Shown here: one piece after another, positions 60,901 through 64,000 of the stretch | Layout of the letters: each line of letters opens with the position of its first letter | Numbering within the stretch: position 1 is the stretch's first letter | DNA from: JAJTGZ01 sp964403525 | GTDB lineage: Bacteria > Planctomycetota > Phycisphaerae > Phycisphaerales > UBA1924 | Assembly (NCBI GenBank): GCA_964403525.1 | Contig: CAYOGE010000002.1 | Span: 62,001-126,000, forward strand | Length of the DNA stretch: 64,000 nucleotides | Direction: 5' to 3' | Notes under the pieces: model-generated | Seen by the model: the letters and a program-made list of their open reading frames with translations, nothing else | Told to the model about the DNA's origin: nothing | Databases searched by the model: none | Translations under genes and position numbers: made by a program

Positions 60901-61498
60901 TGCCGAGAAGATCCTGGTGCCGGCGGTGGTCTACGGCTACTTCCCCTGCAACAGCGAGGGGAACGACCTGATCGTCTACGACGCCGACGACCACTCGCGC
61001 GAGATCGAACGCTTCACTTTCCCGCGTCAGGAGTCGCGCAAGCGGCTCTGCATCAGCGACTACTTCAAGGACGTCTCCACCGGAATCAAGGACGTGCTCG
61101 CGCTCACGTGCGTGACCGTCGGCAAGCGGGCCACCGAGGCGGCGCAGGAGCTCTACAGGGCGAACAACTACAGCGAGTACCTCTATCTGCACGGCATGGG
61201 CGTCGAGACCGCCGAGGGCCTCGCCGAGATGTGGCACAAACGCGTGCGCCAGGAGATGGGGATCGGCAACGAGGACGCGCCGAGGATCAAAGACCTCTTC
61301 ACGCAGAAGTACCGCGGCTCACGCTACTCCTTCGGCTACCCGGCGTGCCCCGACATGAGCGACCAGGAGAAGCTCTTCCGCCTGCTGCAGCCCGAGCGGA
61401 TCGGGTGCGTGCTGACAGAGAACTGGCAGATCGACCCGGAGCAGAGCACCTCGGCGATCGTGGTGCATCATCCGGAGGCGAAGTACTTCAACGTTTGA
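57926..61498 (+). CDS. metH: Cobalamin-dependent methionine synthase
   Basis: This 1190-residue enzyme methylates homocysteine with methyl-tetrahydrofolate through cob(I)alamin. Domains in order: homocysteine-binding (DGAMGTSIYAHN; zinc Cys303 and Cys304 in GGCCGTTPEH); pterin-binding (GERMNSSGSRKF, then LDVNVDYAGRDNA); the cap; B12-binding with the DxHxxG motif DVHDIG (His749); and the C-terminal AdoMet activation domain (YGYFPCNSEGND and SFGYPACPDMSD). Length and domain order match E. coli MetH. ATG 57926 is preferred over 57893, whose extra N-terminal residues are not conserved in style. Confidence 0.96.
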   Translation: MPSSFYKHATSRILVTDGAMGTSIYAHNPPLSVEKDYCGCENCTDILVRSRPDVIQSIHESFLAVGADAVETDTFGSNKLVLGEFGLTAETRSLNKMAAELARAACVKFATADKPRFVLGSMGPGTKLVTLGNTHWDEMFDSYREQARGLLDGGVDAFIIETCQDLLQVKCAVNAVLEALKERNKDTRDVPIMVSVTIETTGTMLLGTSIEGAVAALGEFPIMSLGLNCATGPAEMTEHVHYLGKHWGAGGYRGEACAVSVIPNAGLPALVNGKTEYPLGPAPFAEAMLRFVRQDGVGIVGGCCGTTPEHIGQLVKALESGGLSTPVKVEKRAPRPGVTSLYGPTEYRQDNSLLIVGERMNSSGSRKFKQLLEAEDWDGIVSLAREQVRHDSAHVLDVNVDYAGRDNARDMAEVVKRVVRQVDAPLMLDSTQLATIEAGLKHAPGKCIINSGNFEDGEHKFDQICAMAKAYGAALVIGSIDEDKEASMARTADRKLAIAQRAFDRATKVHGMEPADLMFDPLVLPISTGMESDRRSALETIEGVRRISAALPECQTTVGLSNVSFGLKPAARTVLNSVFLHELRDAGLTSAILHFSKILPRNKIPQEQWDAAIELVYDRRSPGVDPLSRFIELFKDVEGAGAVKKEKKQLSLEEQLAAHIVDGEKEGLTATLDAALKKYKPLDIINDHLLGGMKTVGELFGSGQMQLPFVLQSAEVMKMAVSYLEPLMEKVEGGTKGKIVLATVKGDVHDIGKNLVDIILSNNGYTVFNIGIKQPIAEIVKAAKEHKADAIGMSGLLVKSVNVMEENLAELNALSIDTPVLLGGAALTRHYCEGHLRAGYRGKVFYGKDAFEGLRTMDALMAGNVATLDMEIEERLNKRTAAEEVVARSRAESAKRMEAFEQGKKPGGDRRATQEAERSDVRTDVSVPRVPFWGSRVVEGIDLEQVYPFINKVALYRGQWQFKQGAMSDDEFEAQLEDTVGPIFARLKERCAAEKILVPAVVYGYFPCNSEGNDLIVYDADDHSREIERFTFPRQESRKRLCISDYFKDVSTGIKDVLALTCVTVGKRATEAAQELYRANNYSEYLYLHGMGVETAEGLAEMWHKRVRQEMGIGNEDAPRIKDLFTQKYRGSRYSFGYPACPDMSDQEKLFRLLQPERIGCVLTENWQIDPEQSTSAIVVHHPEAKYFNV

Positions 61499-61543
61499 AA
61501 GCCAGGAAGAACACGAGTATCTCGACCTCGCACTTCGTAAACG

Positions 61544-62128
61544 CTATGAGGGTTTGCGGGCGTTCCAGTCTTCTGCAAATTGCTGCGCTTTCTCCCATTC
61601 GGCACGGACGCCGATGCGGAGCGCCCAATCGCCAGTGTAGTTCATATCAAAGGTTGTGGCCTGATCCTTTAGAACCTCAGCGATGTCGATCAGGTGCTTC
61701 TCAGACTTTCCTTCCTTGAAGTACTTGAGCTTGTTGAGCACCACATCCTCGGGAGACGCCAGGAAGGCGTCTAGCCCTCCTCGTGTCTTGACGCGACGAC
61801 GGCGGCTCATCTGACTGTTGGCAAAGCCATTGTCAGTCTGAAAGAACAGATCGATTTTCACGCCGGTCACGTGATTGATCGTGACCATCGTGCCGGCGCC
61901 GGCGGCCTCCACGGCCGACTGAAGGTCGAAGTAGTAGTCGGGCTGTGGAAGCGCCTCTTTGAGTTCTCGCAACTGTGCGTAGCTCGCGAACAGAGCGACG
62001 TCCAGATCGGCGGTCAGACGAGGCCTGCCCCAGATTGATGACGCGACGGAGCCCCCGATGCAGTATTCGACCTGCAATCGGTCCAGAACGGCCAGAACAT
62101 GCGTAAAGGGTTCAGGCTGCTGTGCCAC
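61544..62128 (-). CDS. Nucleotidyltransferase-fold protein (possible toxin-like)
   Basis: This 194-residue protein has a nucleotidyltransferase signature, GGSVASSIWGRPRLTADLDVAL, where the GGS turn and the DLD pair are the usual catalytic pattern, then later acidic residues (KIDLFFQTDNGF). Similar proteins form toxin-antitoxin pairs (AbiEii/MenT-like). A GTG start at 62128 overlaps the end of the small upstream gene by 17 nt, suggesting coupled translation. The enzyme's substrate is unknown. Confidence 0.7.
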   Translation of the reverse strand: MAQQPEPFTHVLAVLDRLQVEYCIGGSVASSIWGRPRLTADLDVALFASYAQLRELKEALPQPDYYFDLQSAVEAAGAGTMVTINHVTGVKIDLFFQTDNGFANSQMSRRRRVKTRGGLDAFLASPEDVVLNKLKYFKEGKSEKHLIDIAEVLKDQATTFDMNYTGDWALRIGVRAEWEKAQQFAEDWNARKPS

Positions 62129-62327
62129 GGATGATTCTCGCTGCTTCAGCACGGATCTCCTCAGGAGTTCCGTTGGGCAGGCGCATGCGGGCCTTGGCAT
62201 CGGCAAAGTCGAAACCCATCTCCCAGAGCATGCAGAGGATGTCGAACTTCTGATCGATTGTGAGAGGGCCAGGAGTATGGGCCGGAGCGGGTTTTGGGAG
62301 CGGCCGGAGCGGCACTTCTCTGGACAT
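62112..62327 (-). CDS. Small partner of the nucleotidyltransferase
   Basis: This 71-residue protein has a Pro-rich N-terminus and a helical C-terminus (LTIDQKFDILCMLWEMGFDF then PEEIRAEAARII). It precedes and overlaps the nucleotidyltransferase, as an antitoxin often does. No family recognised. Confidence 0.6.
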   Translation of the reverse strand: MSREVPLRPLPKPAPAHTPGPLTIDQKFDILCMLWEMGFDFADAKARMRLPNGTPEEIRAEAARIIRGTAA

Positions 62328-62939
62328 GGAGGATGGTAGTGCAGGGTTCTCCGGGTCGCTTGCCCCGCACGATCGGTCCGCTGGATTATGGAGCAGCAGG
62401 GTGCAGCGGCGTCAGGCGTGCGAACACGCATGCACCGGCGGCGCGGCCGCGGGGCGACGGGAGATGCCGCTCGCGCCCGGCATCGTGTTGAGGTGGAGAC
62501 AAACAACCCAAGGCCGTGCGGGCTTCTGGCGCAGTATGGTGCCATATCTGCTCGTCTGGTGCGGCGGGCAATGAACGGACACTGTCCGTGCAGATGCGAC
62601 CAGTCGGTGCGAGATGTGATGATGCACGCGAATGCATAATGGCACGCCTAGATGCACTGGTGAAGGCGTCGGCGCGTACGACCACAGCGTGGCCTGCGGC
62701 GTACTCGCGCGCCATTGCTGTGGCTGAGCCGGAAGCACGCACGGTCGAGACGCCGCGGATGGCGCGGCGGTGGTCGGTGACGCCGCGGTGATTGGCGCAG
62801 AAGGTGAACCACCGCTGAAGCGGTGGACTACGAGCGGGCAATACCACTGAAGCGGCCTGAAGATTCGGTGGTCGCCGCTCGGTTCGCGTCGTTGCCCTTT
62901 GTGGCAAAGCGGATAGGTACTCGGATCGCTTCTTTCAGT
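62328..62939. other. Non-coding stretch with palindrome
   Basis: No convincing gene was seen in about 612 bases. A palindrome, CCACCGCTGAAGCGGTGG, lies at 62809-62826. Confidence 0.4.
62809..62826. repeat. Palindromic element in intergenic DNA
   Basis: CCACCGCT, GA, AGCGGTGG is a perfect inverted repeat, possibly a REP-like sequence or a weak terminator. A related fragment (CCACTGAAGCGGC) follows near 62845. Confidence 0.4.
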
Positions 62940-63443
62940 TCACGGTGCTGCCAGCCGGGCGGCAAAGCGCGTCGCGCACCCGCAGCGCGGGCAGACGGTG
63001 CAATTGTCGTCGGCGATGGGTTGGCCCTCGAGGTCGGTGAGGCAGGCGATGCAGGTGCGCGCTTCTGCGAGGTCAGCGGAGGCCGAGTCCAGGCGCGGGT
63101 AGGTGCGGGGGAGTGTTCTCAAGAGCGCGAACCCGGCGAGGAGCGAAACGGGGACGCGGATCAGCCACCGCATGAAGCCCATGTCGTTGAAGTTGAGCAG
63201 CCACTCAAAGCCGCGGAGTGTGTACCACGTCAAGATGGCGGCGGCGATGGCGATGGGCCAGCGGTAGAGGTTCCACGTCGGCGTCGCGAAGAGGGTCTCA
63301 CGCGCGGCGAGCAGGCTCCTGCCGCGGGGCGTCTGGTCCAGCGTTGCGCGTAGCTTGAGCGGCGAGGGGACTCGCACTGGCTGGCCGCGGTCGTCGAGGC
63401 AGGTTCGGTGGGTGGGCACGGGGGGGGGCTCGGAGGAAGACAA
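62940..63443 (-). CDS. Membrane protein with zinc-ribbon C-terminus
   Basis: This 167-residue protein has two transmembrane helices (about residues 63-80 and 93-110) followed by a soluble tail with CIACLTDLEGQPI and CTVCPRCGC, which form a zinc ribbon of four to six Cys. Function unknown. The start could be slightly different. Confidence 0.6.
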   Translation of the reverse strand: MSSSEPPPVPTHRTCLDDRGQPVRVPSPLKLRATLDQTPRGRSLLAARETLFATPTWNLYRWPIAIAAAILTWYTLRGFEWLLNFNDMGFMRWLIRVPVSLLAGFALLRTLPRTYPRLDSASADLAEARTCIACLTDLEGQPIADDNCTVCPRCGCATRFAARLAAP

Positions 63444-63511
63444 AGTTCAAACTCGAGGCAGGAAGGCAGCAAGGCAAAGAACCCTCATCCGCCCTCGCAG
63501 AGCCTCGGGCA

Positions 63512-63538
63512 CCTTCTCCCAGCGGAGGTGGGAGAAGG
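63512..63538. repeat. Intergenic palindrome (CCTTCTCCC / GGGAGAAGG)
   Basis: The 9-bp arms CCTTCTCCC and GGGAGAAGG are separated by 9 nt. The surrounding text (ACCCTCATCCG, then the palindrome) is like intergenic repeats seen in other GC-rich bacteria. It lies between the inositol-phosphatase gene end and the membrane protein gene start, both read on the - strand, so it might act as a terminator. Confidence 0.45.
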
Positions 63539-63556
63539 ACGAGCGGTCATCCGCGC

Positions 63557-64000
63557 TCAATGTTCATTCGTGAGCAACTTGAGCACCTGGGCGTGCAGCG
63601 TGGGGTTGGCCGCGAGGCCGTCGCCGCCGTCGATGCGGTCTTCGCCGGTCCATGATGTAAAGATTCCGCCCGCCTCGCGGAAAATCACCGGGAACGGTCC
63701 GTTGTCCCACGGGTGCATCACGGGGTCGATGGCGACGTCGACCCGCCCGGTTGCGGCGAGGGCGAAGAGGTATGCGTCGGACCAGCCGCGGATCGAACCG
63801 GCGGCCTGCTGCAGGCGTTCGAGGTGGGCGGTACGGTTGCTCTGCTTGTAGTAGTCGTACGAAGTTGTGCAGACCAGGGCGCGGTCGAGGCGGTCGCAGC
63901 GGGAGACGCGGGCGGGGAGGCGCGGCTTGCCTTGGCGTTTCCACCAGGCGCCTTGGCCGTCGACCGCATAGACGCGTTCGCCAAGGGCGGGGAGCTCGAT
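63557..64000 (-). CDS. Inositol-monophosphatase family protein, C-terminal part
   Basis: This frame is open from the window end to TGA at 63557-63559, giving 147 C-terminal residues. It contains GWSDAYLFALAATGRVDVAID, then HPWDNGPFPVIFREAGGI and GLAANPTLH, the C-terminal motifs of inositol monophosphatase and histidinol-phosphate phosphatase (HisN) proteins. The Asp of PWD is the metal-binding residue in the family. The N-terminus lies beyond the window. Confidence 0.85.
   Translation of the reverse strand: MELPALGERVYAVDGQGAWWKRQGKPRLPARVSRCDRLDRALVCTTSYDYYKQSNRTAHLERLQQAAGSIRGWSDAYLFALAATGRVDVAIDPVMHPWDNGPFPVIFREAGGIFTSWTGEDRIDGGDGLAANPTLHAQVLKLLTNEH

Overview
The window is GC-rich and tightly packed, and it looks like a planctomycete chromosome, probably of the Phycisphaerae. 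This is inferred from the style of several orphan proteins (notably a C-terminal winged-helix protein), from recombinase modules that include DUF2924 proteins, and from the host genes at the right end. No rRNA or other decisive taxonomic marker is present.

Layout. Positions 1-8.8 kb (+ strand) form a heavy-metal and envelope-stress block: the C-terminal part of a CusA/CzcA-type RND pump, three small exported proteins, a P1B-type ATPase, a PepSY protein, a DUF347 membrane protein, and an OmpR-type regulator with its histidine kinase. From 8.9 to 11.7 kb (- strand) lies a four-gene recombination module: small protein, DUF2924 protein, serine recombinase, ParB-like HTH protein. A diverged second copy in the same order and orientation lies at 52.7-55.4 kb. 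Between the two copies are an XRE/ImmA-IrrE regulatory pair with an orphan partner (12.3-14.2 kb, +), a restriction-type defence locus (14.2-26.0 kb, -), and a prophage-like block (26.0-49.2 kb, mostly -). A 1023-residue orphan gene (49.6-52.6 kb) follows. To the right are host genes: a trans-sulfuration PLP enzyme, tRNA-Asn, rpmE (L31), metH, a nucleotidyltransferase pair, a zinc-ribbon membrane protein, and an inositol-monophosphatase family gene cut by the window end.

How the genes fit together. The prophage block has terminase, lambda-type portal, fused protease-capsid, DUF2190 protein, tail tube protein, tail chaperone with a probable frameshift, short tape measure, several unassigned tail genes, a methyltransferase, a DUF115-like protein, and a Ser/Gly-rich protein with a Hint autoprocessing domain. 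Its early side has a P4-type primase-helicase, a ParB-methyltransferase fusion and a sigma-like protein. The serine recombinase probably replaces a classical integrase. Lysis genes were not recognised. The defence locus is transcribed in the same direction directly after the last structural gene, so it may travel as prophage cargo.

The strongest non-gene signal is a bipartite promoter-like motif, CCGCCAC-N11-WTBGCGTAGATG on the - strand. It occurs in front of the structural operon (39.6 kb), the replication operon (48.7 kb) and the right recombinase module (55.5 kb), with identical 11-base spacing. It suggests that these operons belong to one element under one regulator. The most system-like candidate is the six-gene locus at 14.2-26.0 kb: HTH protein, SNF2 helicase, type III Mod-like methylase, Res-like helicase-nuclease, DUF4365 protein, orphan protein.
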